Positions 43,816 through 53,924 of a stretch of DNA of 64,000 nucleotides are shown here, piece by piece; within the stretch, counting starts at the first letter, position 1, and each line of letters opens with the position of its first letter. The notes under the pieces were generated by a model. That model was given only the letters and a program-made list of their open reading frames with translations, had not been told where the DNA came from and did not search any database. Position numbers and translations under genes: made by a program. The stretch comes from Schistocerca nitens. Taxonomy: Eukaryota; Arthropoda; Insecta; Orthoptera; Acrididae. Location of the stretch: NCBI RefSeq assembly GCF_023898315.1, contig NC_064622.1:357473234-357537233 (forward strand), in the 5' to 3' direction.

Positions 43816-44300
43816 GATGGATTATAGCTTTAGTCCAATGTTCTGATAGTTCTTATTTGTTCCAAATTTTCGTTATGCAGTGGTGTAATGGTATCTTCAC
43901 TGATTCTGCTGCATATGTGCAAAGCTCCGGAAGTTTTCGGTCTCGTCCACTTTGCTGTCCAAAGCCTTGTGGATTGCTGGTGGTTTTATATTATCTGCCA
44001 ATGTTTTGAAAGGGCATATGTGTTTATTTGAAGTATTTCTAGCGGATCTTCACAATTGAGCAATTCCTTAAATGTCTGTTAAAATTTCTGGATTTTTTAT
44101 TACTATGGCCCATCTTATTATTTTTATCCTTTAACATTAATGTTGTAAGGTCATATCTTTGTAGTTGCCTGCTAAATATTTTGTAGTAATCCCTCGAGTG
44201 TGTCTTCTCACATTTTGCTTCCATCATTAGAAATTTATCTTCTGATATTGACGTTAATCCTTCCTATTATTTTTTGTGTGCTTTCTTTGTTGTAATTATC
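43815..44300 (-). pseudogene. LINE reverse transcriptase fragment
   Basis: Minus strand from about 44225: a linker RDYYKIFSRQLQRYDLTTLMLKDKNNKMGHSN is split by stops. Then PLHHCITKIWN and HWTKAIIHQLHKK near 43830, the first reverse transcriptase block of a LINE ORF2. The palm is missing because the fragment abuts the Tc1 piece at 43815. Confidence 0.6.
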
Positions 44301-45105
44301 CCATATCACTGAAGAGGATTTATTTCCGTTTTATTTCTAATTTTTAATTTTTATCTTTCTTTATTTTTTCTTCTGGGTACTAGGGGATCGTTTATTTTCT
44401 GAGGTTTGCCCCCGTATCCTACACTGGTTACACCACTGGTAACAGCTGACGCCACCAGTGGCAGTATAACAGACTGTAGCATGAATTTAGTTATAATAAT
44501 AAGAAATTGTTTCATATGCAAGTTGTTAACCTTTGGGACTGGCTAACGTTTTCATTTGCAGTTTAACTAGTATTTCACTTCAGAACAGATACTGATCGTT
44601 CTTCCAGATATTGGGTTTCAGTATAAACTGCAATATACATATCATTCTTTACTTTGGTATTTACTAAGGTAGGTGAATAACATAGGAGTCTGATGATTAG
44701 TGGCACACTTTTCCATATCATTTCTGCTATGTACTTCGGAATCCATGGCTTACACAGGTCTTTGTACACGTAATCACAGCTTAGTTAATTAAACCAAGCA
44801 AAGTGAGAGGTTTACAACTCAACTTCTCCACTTGAAGCCATTGGCATAAAAACTTTCTGCTGTCAAGATGACACTTAATGTGGAATACGTTCCAACATAA
44901 CGAAAAGAAAGATACGCCAACTTCATGTCTACACCAGCCCCATAAAGTTTTAAAACTTGCTGGCAGATTAAAGCTGTGGGTCATCCCAGGACTCGAACCT
45001 TACCTCTTTGACTTCTCTGGGCAAATCCTCCATCAGCTTTTTTTCATAAATAACTCAATACATTTATTTCTTTGCACATGATGTAGAAATTTTAAGTTGA
45101 ACTCT
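44300..45105. other. Mostly featureless; diverged SINE scrap at 44945-45015
   Basis: Only one thing is recognisable: AACTTGCTGGCAGATTAAAGCTGTGG...GGACTCGAACC, a diverged piece of the SINE-B family seen intact at 49642. Confidence 0.4.
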
Positions 45106-45109
45106 TTGA

Positions 45110-45457
45110 TTAAGTGTATTTCTCAAGTCCACTTGTGCTTCTATACAACAATTTGCACTTTACTTCCTCCACCCCCAATAACAAGCTTCTCAGATCGAGC
45201 TGTTGGACAACGAGTTCCACTACTGCTGTTATAGAACCAATGTTCCTGTTATCCAAATATGCCTCTGCTGTTTTGAGATTACATATAACTCCTTGAAGGA
45301 AGTACTCAAGCAGTATTGCTATCACTGTGTGGGATATTAATTTATTGGGCGAAATATCAGATACATATGAAGGTTCATACAACCATTTTCCCTGTTTAGC
45401 TTCCATCAAACTATGGACCTTAACGTTATAAACTCCATCTCCGCTGAGTGGTGACAC
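45110..45457 (-). CDS. Uncharacterised 115-aa ORF
   Basis: MSPLSGDGVYNVKVHSLMEAKQGKWLYEPSYVSDI... is an unusually long open frame for this region, with balanced amino-acid use and a hydrophobic stretch SHTVIAILLEYFLQGVI. I do not recognise a family. Sequence upstream on the same strand (45460-45620) also has a coding look (KINEHLSEARVAKFFEKEVR) but in a frame broken by stops. It may be an exon, a pseudogene or an unnamed mobile-element gene. Confidence 0.3.
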   Translation of the reverse strand: MSPLSGDGVYNVKVHSLMEAKQGKWLYEPSYVSDISPNKLISHTVIAILLEYFLQGVICNLKTAEAYLDNRNIGSITAVVELVVQQLDLRSLLLGVEEVKCKLLYRSTSGLEKYT

Positions 45458-45459
45458 TA

Positions 45460-46135
45460 TGTATGTCTCGCTGAAAATTCCTCATCCTGACTTCTTTTTC
45501 AAAGAATTTTGCCACCCTGGCTTCTGAGAGATGCTCATTTATTTTTGGATTCCTCATCTCTTTCTCAAGATTGTGGTCTATTTACACATTCACCAATTCC
45601 AGCGTTTTACTTTGTTTTCGTAGGATCTGCCCTGCTAACAACTAAGAATGAAGATTTCTCTGGATATAACTTAAGCAATTGCATTTAGGTATCCAGATGT
45701 CCAAAGGTTGCAAACATAATGTAGCATTCATTCTGTGGATGTAAACAACCCACACGTATCAAGAGATATTATCTGAGTAGCCTCTTTGATTGATACAGCC
45801 CAAGCACAGTAGCTTATTCCATACACTTTCTTAGATGCGGATCATAGTTTTCTGCCAGTCAATTTATTAACTAAACTCCTTGTACCAGCTTTGGGTGACC
45901 AGTAAAAGCAACTTTCACTATCTTCTCCACTTCACACTTGTAGTGCAAAGAATATTCTAAATGTCTTGACAGCTGAAAAGCTATAGTCGAACGCAACACA
46001 TTTCCAGAAAATTGCCTCTTACAACTTTTGTATTAACTTAGATACAATTATTTAGGCATTTCACTAGCAAGTTATCGACATTAAAACCACAAAACCTTAC
46101 TCCTTTTCTAAGAGCTAAATGCTGCCAGCAACGTA
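45460..46135. other. No recognised gene
   Basis: Low-complexity-free sequence with only short frames. See the possible upstream extension noted for the 45110-45457 frame. Confidence 0.35.
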
Positions 46136-46139
46136 AGTC

Positions 46140-46266
46140 GTTCATTTTCTTTCGCAGAATATACAAAAAAGAAAACAAAAGACGCAACGCGAAGGAACTA
46201 TCCGAAAGGGACGGAAATCTGTAGATGTGACGTGTATGTACAGACAAGCAAATGATTTAAATTTGA
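46140..46266 (-). mobile_element. Tc1-like family C, left terminal part
   Basis: GGGACGGAAATCTGTAGATGTGACGTGTATGTACAGACAAG matches the reverse complement of 50905-50960 (GGGACGGAAATCGGTATATGTGACGTACATG...). This is the outer end of the minus half of the inverted Tc1 pair, cut off from it by the LINE at 46267-48800. Confidence 0.7.
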
Positions 46267-48800
46267 AAAAATGAATTGACATCTACATCTACATGGATAC
46301 TTTGCAAATAACAATTAATTGCATGGCAGAGGATTCATCAAACCATCTTCCCCATTCTCTATCATTCCAATCTTGTATAGCGCGCGGAAAAACGAACATC
46401 TATATCTTTCTGGGCTAGCTCCGATGACGGTGGTCATTTCTCCTTATGTAGCTCGGCGTCAACAAAATATTTTCGCATTTGGAGGAGAAAGTTGGTGATT
46501 GAAATTTCGTAAGAAGATTCCGCTTCAACTTAAACGCCTTTATTTTAATGATATCCACCCCAAATCCTGTATCATTTCAGTGATACACTCTCACCGATTT
46601 CGCGATAACACAAAACGTGCTGCCCTTCTTTGAACTTATTCGATGTAGTCCGCCAGTCCTATCTGGAAGGATCCCCTACTGTGCAGCAGTATTCTAAAAG
46701 AAAATCGACAAATGTAGTGTAGGCAGCGTCTTTAGTAGTTACGTTACATTTTCTAAGTGTCCTGCTAATTAAACGCAGCCTTGGTTAGCCTTACCCCACA
46801 ACACTTGCTATGAGTTCCTTCCAATTTTAGCTGTTCGTAATTGTAATTCCTAGGTATTTAGTTGAATTTACGGCCTTTAGATTTGACTGATTTATCGAGT
46901 AACCGAAGTTTAACGGATTTCTTTTAGCACTCATGTGGATGCTCTCACACTTTTAGTTATTAAAGGTCAATTGCCGATTTTCGCACAATTCAGATATATT
47001 TTCGAAATTGTTTTGCAATTTGTTTTGATCTTCTGGTGACTTTACTAGTCTATAAATGACAGCGTCATCTGCAAACAACCTAAGACGGCTGCTCAAATTG
47101 TCTCCCAAATCGTTTATAATAGGCAAGGAACAGCAAAGAGCATATAACACAACCTTGGGGAACGCTAGAAATCACCTCTGTTTTACTCGATGACTTTCCG
47201 TCAGTTATTACGCACTGTGACCTCTCTGACAGGAAATTACAAATCCAGTCACGTAACTGAGACGATATTCCATAAGCACGCAATTTCACTACAAGCCGCT
47301 TGTGTAGTACAGTTCAAAAGCTTTCCGGTAATCCAGAAATACGGAATCAATCTGAAATCCTTTGTCAATAGCACTCAACACTTGGTGCGATTAAAGAGCT
47401 AGTTATGTTTCACAAGAACATTGTTTTCTAAATCCGTGTTGGCTGTGTGTCAATAGACCGTTTTCTTCGAGGCAATTCATAATTTTCGAACACAATATAT
47501 GTTCTGAAATCCTTTATCGATGTTAATGATATGGGCCTGTAATTTAGAGGATTACTCCTTCTACCTTTCTTTAATATTTGTGTGACCTGTGCAACTTTCC
47601 AGTCTTTGGGTATGGATCTTTCGTCGAGCGAACGGTTGTATATGATATGGAGCTACTGTATCAGCATACTCTGAAAGGAACCTAACAGGTATACAGTCTG
47701 GACTGGAAGACTTGCTTCTGTTAAGTGATTTACGTTGCTTCACTACTCCGGGGATATCTACTTCTACGTTACTCATGTTGGCAGCTGTTCTCGATTCCAA
47801 TTCTGGAATATTTACTTCGTCTTCTTTTGTGAAGACATTTCGGAAGGCTGTGTTTAGTAACTCTACTTCGGCAGCACTGTCTTTGATAGTATCTCCATTG
47901 CTATTGCACAGAGAGGGCATTAATTAAGTTTTGCCGCTAGCATACTTCACATACGACCAGGATCTCTTTGGACTGTCTGCCAGGTTTTGAGACAAAGTTT
48001 CGTTGTGGAAAAATATTATGATCATCTCGCATTGAAGTCCGCGCTAAGTTGGGAGCTTCGGTAAAAGATCACCATCTTGGTGATTTTCCAACGTTTTAAT
48101 TTTGGCGTGTTTTCTTCGTTGCTTGTGCAACAGTGTTCTGACCCGTTTTGTGTACCAAGGAGGGTTAGCTCCACCGTTTGTTAATTTATTTGGTATAAAT
48201 ATCTCAATTGCTGCCGATACTATTTCTTTAAATTCAAGCCACATCCGGTCTACCCTTACATTGTTAATTTGGAAGGAGAATTATATTTTTCGTTTATTTT
48301 TGGAGGATTTAGAGGTTACAATATTCAGTCTCTTACGACAACCCTGTGTTCACTAATCCCTGTATCCGTTTTAATGCTCGTTATTGGCTCAGAATTATTT
48401 GTTGCCAAGGGGTCAATTTTGTTTTCACAACCGTTTACTATTCGCTTGGACTCATTAACTAACTGCAAGAAATAATATTCAGAGAATGCGTTTAGCACAA
48501 CTTCGGATGGTACTTTAAACGTACCTTCGGAATTAAACATGTATTTTCGCCAACGTATCGAGGGTAAGTTAAAGTCATCACCAACTATAACTGTATGAGT
48601 GTTTGAAATCAAATTCAAGTTTTCTTTCAGCCTTTGTATCATCTGAATTGGGAGTCGGTAAAAGGACCCAATTACTATTTTATTCCGGTTGCCAAGAATG
48701 ACCTCTGCCCATACTAACTCACAGGAACTATCTACTTCAATTGCGCGACAAGGTAAACTACTTCTAACAGACAAACACGCCACCGCCAACTGTGTTTAGC
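46267..48800 (-). mobile_element. LINE, 5'-truncated, with (ATGTAG)-type tail
   Basis: A minus-oriented LINE. Its 3' end (46267-46285) is ATCTACATCTACAT on the plus strand, a short hexamer tail. It carries a 3' untranslated part, reverse transcriptase and the end of an endonuclease, then stops at about 48800. It is inserted in Tc1 family C. The clade is CR1- or Jockey-like; not decided from sequence. Confidence 0.85.
46950..48790 (-). pseudogene. LINE endonuclease/reverse transcriptase (broken)
   Basis: From 48790 downward: NKIVIGSFYRLPIQ, VIVGDDFNLPSIRW (endonuclease, G-D-F-N) and NSEPITSIKTDTGISEHRVV. Then the pre-RT linker WYTKRVRTLLHKQRRKHAK near 48140, and a linker-RT part with VVKQRKSLNRSKSSSPDCIPVRFL (47700). 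Next come ISSQLRDWICNFLSERSQC and SSVPQGCVICSLLFL (47130-47270), and RLRLFADDAVIYR (47055-47090), an intact FADD. Frame breaks at 48330, 47640 and others disable it. Confidence 0.85.
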
Positions 48801-48804
48801 CTAA

Positions 48805-49340
48805 TTTTTATTAAAAAGAAAAAGTTTCACAAATTGAGGAAATCAGTAACGTGGTTCTTATGCAAGCAATTATTCGGCCTGGCAATGATTGACAGAGTTA
48901 TTGGATATGCTCCTGACGGTATGAAGGCAAATTCTGTCCAATTCATGAGTGAGATCGTCAAAATGCCGAGCTAGTTCTAGGGCCCTCCCCATAACGCTCG
49001 AAACGTTCGCTGTTAGGGAGACATCCTGTGATCTTGCTGGCCCAGATAGGGTTTGGCTAGCGCGAAGGCAAGTAGTAGAAACTCTCGCCGTATGTGGGCT
49101 GGCATTATCTTGCTGAAATGTAAGCCCAGGATGGATTGGCATGAAGGGCAACAAAATGTGTAGAATATAGTCGACGTACCGCTGTGCTGTAAGCGTGCCG
49201 TGAATGACAACCAAAGGGTCCTGCCATGAAATGCAATCGCACACCAGACCTGGTTTTCAGGCTGTATGGCAAGTGCAGGCAGACCTGTATCCCATCATTG
49301 TCCAGGGCGCCTCCAGACACGTTTTCGCTGGTCATTGGGG
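48805..49340 (-). pseudogene. Tc1-like family C transposase, minus half
   Basis: Minus-strand DDE domain: QDPLVVIHGTLTAQRYVDYIL, GLTFQQDNASPHTARVS and the decayed Glu region GPARSQDVSLTANV, then a C-terminal helix region (ALELARHFDDLTHELDRI). It runs from 49244 down to 48870. The upstream part stops at about 49340, where the sequence flips into the plus-oriented half. Catalytic Glu is not preserved. Confidence 0.75.
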
Positions 49341-49641
49341 GCCTGGAATCTCGCTGACTGGAGTAGATTGAGTCCCGCTTCGAACTGAGCCCTGACCAGT
49401 CAGGACGGGTCTGGAGATTCCTTGGAAACGGCTGGATACCAGACACCCAGGAGTGATGGTCTGGTGTGCCATTTCTTTTCTTCGCGGGACTCTTTTGGTT
49501 GTCATTCGCGGCACCTTTACAGCACAGCGCTACATCGACTATATTCTCTGCCTTGTTTTGTTCCCCTTCATGGAAAGTCATTCTCGTGTTATATTTCAGC
49601 AAGATAATGCCCGACTGTACACGGTGAGAGATTCTACAACT
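49341..49641 (+). pseudogene. Tc1-like family C transposase, plus half, first part
   Basis: Same family as 48805-49340 but on the plus strand: ESRFELSPDQSGRVWRFLGN, PGVMVWCAISFLRGTLLVVI, TFTAQRYIDYILCLVLFPFM and FQQDNARLYTVRDSTT. It begins in mid-gene with no N-terminus. The gene is interrupted at 49641 by SINE sequences and resumes at about 50588. Confidence 0.75.
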
Positions 49642-50028
49642 TGAAACTTCCTGGCAGATTAAAACTGTGTGGTCGACCGAGACTCGAACTCGGGAATTTG
49701 CCTTTCGTGGGCCAGTGCTCTACCAACTGAGCTACCCAAGCACGACTCACGCCCCGTCATCACAGCTTTACTTCTGCCAGTACTTCGTCTCCTATCTTCC
49801 AGACTTTACAGAAGCTCTCCTGCGAACCTTGCAGAACTAGCGCTCCCGAAAGAAAGGATATTGCGGAGACATGGCTTAGCCACAGCCTAGGGGATGTTTA
49901 CAGAATGAGATTTCCACTCTGCAGCGGAGTGTGCGCTGATATGAAACTTCCTGGAAGATTAAAACTGTGTGCCGGACCGAGACTCGAACTCGGGACCTTT
50001 GCCTTTCGCGGGCAAGTGCTCTTCCAAC
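49642..50028 (-). mobile_element. tRNA-like SINE-B, one full and one partial unit in tandem
   Basis: Unit 1 (49642-49942) runs from GAAACTTCCTGGCAGATTAA, through the tRNA-like block CGAGACTCGAACTCGGG...CCAACTGAGCTACCCAAGCA (minus-sense tRNA with both promoter boxes), to GGAGTGTGCGCTGATAT. Unit 2 starts again with GAAACTTCCTGGAAGATTAA at 49943 and breaks off in the tRNA-like block at 50028. Confidence 0.8.
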
Positions 50029-50340
50029 TTTTTTTTTTTGTTCGGTGTAGTTCGTTGCGTTTGGTCTGGGCGGACGTCACATGACATCCGTTCAAGTTGA
50101 TCGTTCATTTCTTGACTCAGTTTTTTTATCACAGAGAGCACGCAGCCCTCTGACCGAACACGCTGAGCTACCGTGCTGGCTTTAAAAATCTCATTTTGTT
50201 CGCTTTCGTTCGTTGCATCTGCTCGGGGCGGACGTCGTAAGACATCCGTTTAAGTTCGTTGTTGATCGATGAACTCAGTTTTTTTTGTTACAGAGGGCTG
50301 CTAACCCTCTGCCCGAACACGCTGAGCTACCGTGCCGGCT
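50029..50340 (-). mobile_element. tRNA-derived SINE-C, two tandem copies
   Basis: Two head-to-tail units (about 50029-50181 and 50182-50340), each containing GTTCG...GGGCGGACGTC, an AACTCAGTTTTTTT tract, and ending GAACACGCTGAGCTACCGTGC(T/C)GGCT. In the minus sense the ends read GCCGGCACGGTAGCTCAGCG, a tRNA 5' half with an A box. The tandem lies inside the second SINE-B unit. Confidence 0.75.
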
Positions 50341-50587
50341 CACAGCTTTACTTTTGCCAGTACCTCGTTAAGAGCTTCTATAAAGTTTGGAAGGTAGGAG
50401 ACGAGGTAATGGCAGAAGTAAAGCTGTGAGGACGGGGCGTGAATCGTGCTTGGGTAGCTCAATTGGTAGAGCACTTTTTTGCGAAAGGCAAAGGTCCCGA
50501 GTTCGAGTCTCGGTCCGGCACACAGTTTTAATCTGCTAGGAAGTTTCATATCAGCGCACACTCCGCTGCAGAGCGAAAATCTCATTC
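50341..50587 (+). mobile_element. SINE-B copy in opposite orientation, with fold-back head
   Basis: CACAGCTTTACTTTTGCCAG (50341) pairs with CTGGCAGAAGTAAAGCTGTG-like sequence at 50409-50430. It then runs on through a tRNA-like block GCTTGGGTAGCTCAATTGGTAGAGCA...GGTCCCGAGTTCGAGTCTCGGTCCGGCAC (50449-50521). The family end CATATCAGCGCACACTCCGCTGCAG follows. The tRNA-like part is not a free tRNA gene: it lies inside the repeat unit and its anticodon arm is altered. Confidence 0.75.
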
Positions 50588-50965
50588 ATACTACAATTTG
50601 CCTGGCGCTTGACAAACCCCGCCTTGGCCTTGGCCAGAAAGGTCGTTAGATCTCTTTCAAATAGAGAACGTTTGGAAAATTACGGGCAGGATCCTTCAAT
50701 CAGTTCGGGATTTTGACGACCTAATGCGTCATTTGGAGATAATTTGGCATGATATCCCACAGGAGGACATCCAATAACTTCCTCAATCAGTACCAAGCCG
50801 AATAACTGATTGCATAAGGTCCAGAGGTGGAACAGCGCCTTATTGACTTGCTTAATATGTGAATCACATTCTCTTCAATAAATCATCCAATTTTTCTGAA
50901 ATTGTAATCATGTGCTTGTCTGTACATGTACGTCACATATACCGATTTCCGTCCCAATCGGATAC
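50588..50965 (+). mobile_element. Tc1-like family C, plus half, 3' end
   Basis: Resumes the transposase interrupted at 49641: WPWPERSLDLFQIENVWKI keeps the region of the catalytic Glu, followed by DDLMRHLEIIWHDIPQEDI. Then a terminal sequence GATTACAATTTCAG-like / ACGTCACATATACCGATTTCCGTCCC mirrors 46140-46266. It ends near 50965. Confidence 0.75.
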
Positions 50966-51060
50966 TTCCTTCTTGGTGTGTCATTTTTTTTCTTAGAGTT
51001 TATTTCGTATTTTTCTGCTTCTCCAAGACGACGTGTTTGCTTTAAGACACTGCTCTTTGA

Positions 51061-51552
51061 TTTATAAATTATAGATTGCAGCAACCAGTCGTCCTTTTTA
51101 GATTTTATTATGCAAATCCAGATTTCGGTTAGTAGCTAGCCATTCTCAATGCGCTATTTTTTATTTTAAATGCATGTAAGCCCCTGAAAGAACTGTGAGT
51201 AACGCCCGAACAACACGGACTTACATGCATTCAAAAATGATTCAAATGGCTCTGATCACTATGGGACTTAACTGCTGAGGTCATCAGTCCCCTAGAACTT
51301 AGAACTACTTAAACCTAACTAACTTAAGAACATCACACACATCCATGCCCGAGGCAGGATTCGAACCTGCGACCGTAGCGGTCGCGCGGTTCCAGACTGT
51401 AGCGCCTAGAAGCGCTCGGCCACCCCGGCCGGCTTACATACATTGAGAATAAAAAATAGCGCATTGAGGATGGGTAGCTACTAGCCGAAATCTGGATTTG
51501 CAAAATAAAATCTAAAAAGGACGACTGATTGCTGCACTCTATAAGTTATAAC
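51061..51552. mobile_element. Fold-back element (inverted-repeat MITE) with SINE in the loop
   Basis: The left arm 51061-51180 (TGCAGCAACCAGTCGTCC, AAATCCAGATTTCGGTTAGT, CAATGCGCTATTTTTTATT) is the reverse complement of the right arm 51433-51552 (AATAAAAAATAGCGCATTGA, CTAGCCGAAATCTGGATTT, GGACGACTGATTGCTGCA), with few mismatches over about 120 bp. The spacer was about 50 bp before the SINE insertion. No coding capacity. Confidence 0.85.
51232..51432 (-). mobile_element. tRNA-derived SINE, copy 4 (SINE-A)
   Basis: Minus-oriented member in the loop of the fold-back element, flanked by CTTACATGCATT (51220-51231) and CTTACATACATT (51433-51444), a 12-bp duplication with one mismatch. Confidence 0.9.
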
Positions 51553-51764
51553 TCACATACAGTCGCTCAGTGCATCCACTTTCCCAATGGAAGGTAACCT
51601 GACTGCTCTTTAATGTCAATACATTTTTGCACTCCAAAAAGGGAGAAGGTAGATTTGGGTTTAACATCCCGCCGATCACTGCTAAGACAGCTTCTACGTC
51701 TCTCTCTCTCTCTCTCCTCCCTGCAACAACTTTAATTCCGAAAAGTCCCTCCCTCGTACCTACC

Positions 51765-51935
51765 AAACATTACGGAAGTTCTCTTTCCTGCCTTCCAGGA
51801 CTAACACTACTTGAAGAATGGATATTACGAAGAAATGCTTTTCCACAGGCTTGAGGATTGTTGCCGCAGCGGAGTGTACGATGACTTGTAGCTTCATGGC
51901 AGACTGAGGCTGTGTGCCACACCGGGACTTGAAAA
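51765..51935 (-). mobile_element. Diverged SINE-B relic
   Basis: GAAGAATGGATATTACGAAG, GCTTGAGGATTGTTGCCGCAG and CAGACTGAGGCTGTGTGCC correspond in order to the SINE-B unit at 49810-49990, with strong divergence. A (CT)n run lies just upstream (51696-51718). Confidence 0.6.
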
Positions 51936-52079
51936 CATCAATCAGCCTATTCTAAGCATTAACATTCAGTTAAATGACGATGATGCTTCCAGCGAAAAAG
52001 TAACATTCTTCGTCGCGATTTTGAACACAGTGTATCTCATTAGAGTTTCGAGGTGTAGTCATTTTTTGTAGACCTTGAC

Positions 52080-52570
52080 TCCCGAAATGAAGGGACGTTG
52101 GCGGGAGAAGAGAGCGATGTCATAAGGTACGGGTGTCTCGGGCATCACCGCGCAGGTTCGGCCGTCACCGCCTCTACTCGAGCGCGCGCCGGAGACGAGT
52201 GAGTAGCGTTCATCTCGCTTCGTGATAAACACGCATCACCGCACCGAGCTGGAGGTAGCGCACGCGTACCGTGGCATCTCGAATGGGCATCGCTCCTGCA
52301 CTCGACCTGGAATCTGCCGTACCGGAAAAACAGCAGTGACCTCGTGGTTTATTACACAGGTAAGACGACGTCAGCACAGGAAATTTTCCACTCGTTTGGA
52401 GCTGATTGTACGTAAGGGTACGTTTATGTGGAATCTGCGATAAACGACGATAGCGAAGATAGTAGCGTAGCGGCGGATAGTGTAAACGGCATTACCACTG
52501 CAGTGTCTATATGTAGCGTGGCTCCGAGTCACGCTTAGTGACAGCGATAAGAACGTCGGTAATCGATTTT
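52080..52570. other. CpG-rich block
   Basis: A stretch noticeably richer in G+C and CpG than its neighbours (for example CTCGAGCGCGCGCCGGAGACG near 52178). No gene is recognised in it. It lies directly upstream of the MADF-like frame at 52628 and might be a promoter-first exon region or the 5' end of a transposon. Confidence 0.4.
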
Positions 52571-52627
52571 AGAATGAGAGCAACGATAATCGCTGGTGGA
52601 GCAGTTTCTTTTCACTAGTATCGAAGA

Positions 52628-52775
52628 TGGATGTTAGGAGTTTTATTGATGAATTACTTGACAGGCCTGCATTGCCGGACCGGAAAGACAAAAAAAAGCC
52701 ATAAGCAGGTTCGTTCTGGACAAATTTTGGAATGAAGTTGCAGTTAAATTGAACATCATGTGTGTAAAAAGTGTA
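52628..52775 (+). pseudogene. MADF-like domain scrap
   Basis: MDVRSFIDELLDRPALPDRKDKKK is followed, after a one-base shift in an A8 run (52690-52697), by RFVLDKFWNEVAVKLNIM. MADF domains have this layout (I-x-x-V/L-x-x-x-P-x-L-W-D, a basic link, then W-x-E-I/V-A-x-x-L). MADF proteins occur in host transcription factors and in PIF/Harbinger-type transposons. Only about 45 codons are readable and the Trp of the first half is replaced by Pro. Tentative. Confidence 0.4.
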
Positions 52776-52811
52776 TTCCTGCAATAGTAATTATACTCGC
52801 AATAACAATTT

Positions 52812-53015
52812 TAAAAAAATGGTTCAAATGGCTCTGAGCATTATGCGACTTAACTTCGGAGGTCATCAGTCGCCTAGAACTTAGAACTAATTAAACCTAA
52901 CTAACCGAAGGACATCACACACATCCATGCCCGAGGCAGAATTCGAACCTGCGACCGTAGCGGTCGCTCGGCTCCAGACTGTAGCGCCTAGAACCGCACG
53001 GCCCCTCCGGCCGGA
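52812..53015 (-). mobile_element. tRNA-derived SINE, copy 5 (SINE-A)
   Basis: Minus-oriented member with intact box B (GGTTCGAATTC complement slightly mutated to GAATTCGAACC). A possible 9-bp duplication CAATAACAA/CAGTAACAA flanks it with one mismatch. Confidence 0.9.
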
Positions 53016-53920
53016 CAGTAACAAACACTGGATACTAAAAAAGATAGGTTTTGTAGAGATCACGAATATTTGTGGTCCTTGAATTTGGTCTTCAGGTGGA
53101 AGCTTTGTTAGGTGCACATTTACTGGTTGTGAAGTTGATTCCACTGTAAGATAATGCCGAGTAACGTACCTTCCACGTCAATTATTAAAGTATGCTGCTA
53201 GGTAATCCACTTAACAATACCGTCGGCCACATCTGTTTCGTACTCACATGGTTATTATTCTCCATTTAAAACACATTATACGAGAGGAGAATTCAACAGT
53301 TCGTGATCGTGCTAATCTAAAGTGGAAACAGTCGTTGTCAGCTTCCCTTGGTGACATTAATATTTAAATATATAAAGACACTGTAACACAGTAGAGTAGA
53401 GCATCATGTTTGTAATTTTTGAGCATAGAGTCAGAATGAGCTGTGGAAGTAATTCGAATATGTTTTGCGTCTATACTCACTAAGCAATTAAAAAAATTCA
53501 AATATTTTAGTAATCATCAACTACTGAAATCATCGATTATTGTAGTTTTCATTTTTTGACGACTTGACAATCTTCTCATAGACGATTTGACAATTTTCTC
53601 ATATATGTTTAGTTACCATTCTTGCGATTTTCACGACATTTGCAACGTTAAGGAAGCGCTAGGCTGATGGAGACAGGAATATGACAAAAAAATTCGAAAT
53701 TCAATAAAGCAAATGCTCTATTTTCTTAGTTTATTGTGTATTAATGGTTATGCAGTGCTTGTTTCAAGAGTAGTGTATCGTTAATCTCTCGTAGTTAGTT
53801 TCTTAGCCATTGCAGTGTGAAATTTACGTAAAAGCTTACGTGACACATTTAGATTTACAGTGGCTTCCATTCAAAAGCCAAAACCGAGGCGGTGCTCATT
53901 TCTTCGCTCCACGCTGTTCT
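53016..53920. other. No recognised gene
   Basis: AT-rich sequence with frequent stops in all frames and no repeat family recognised. Confidence 0.4.
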
Positions 53921-53924
53921 TATG

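Noticed and set aside
50449-50521. Free tRNA gene
   Set aside because: The cloverleaf-like block is a regular part of the SINE-B unit, which also occurs at 49660-49735 in the other orientation, and the middle is altered.
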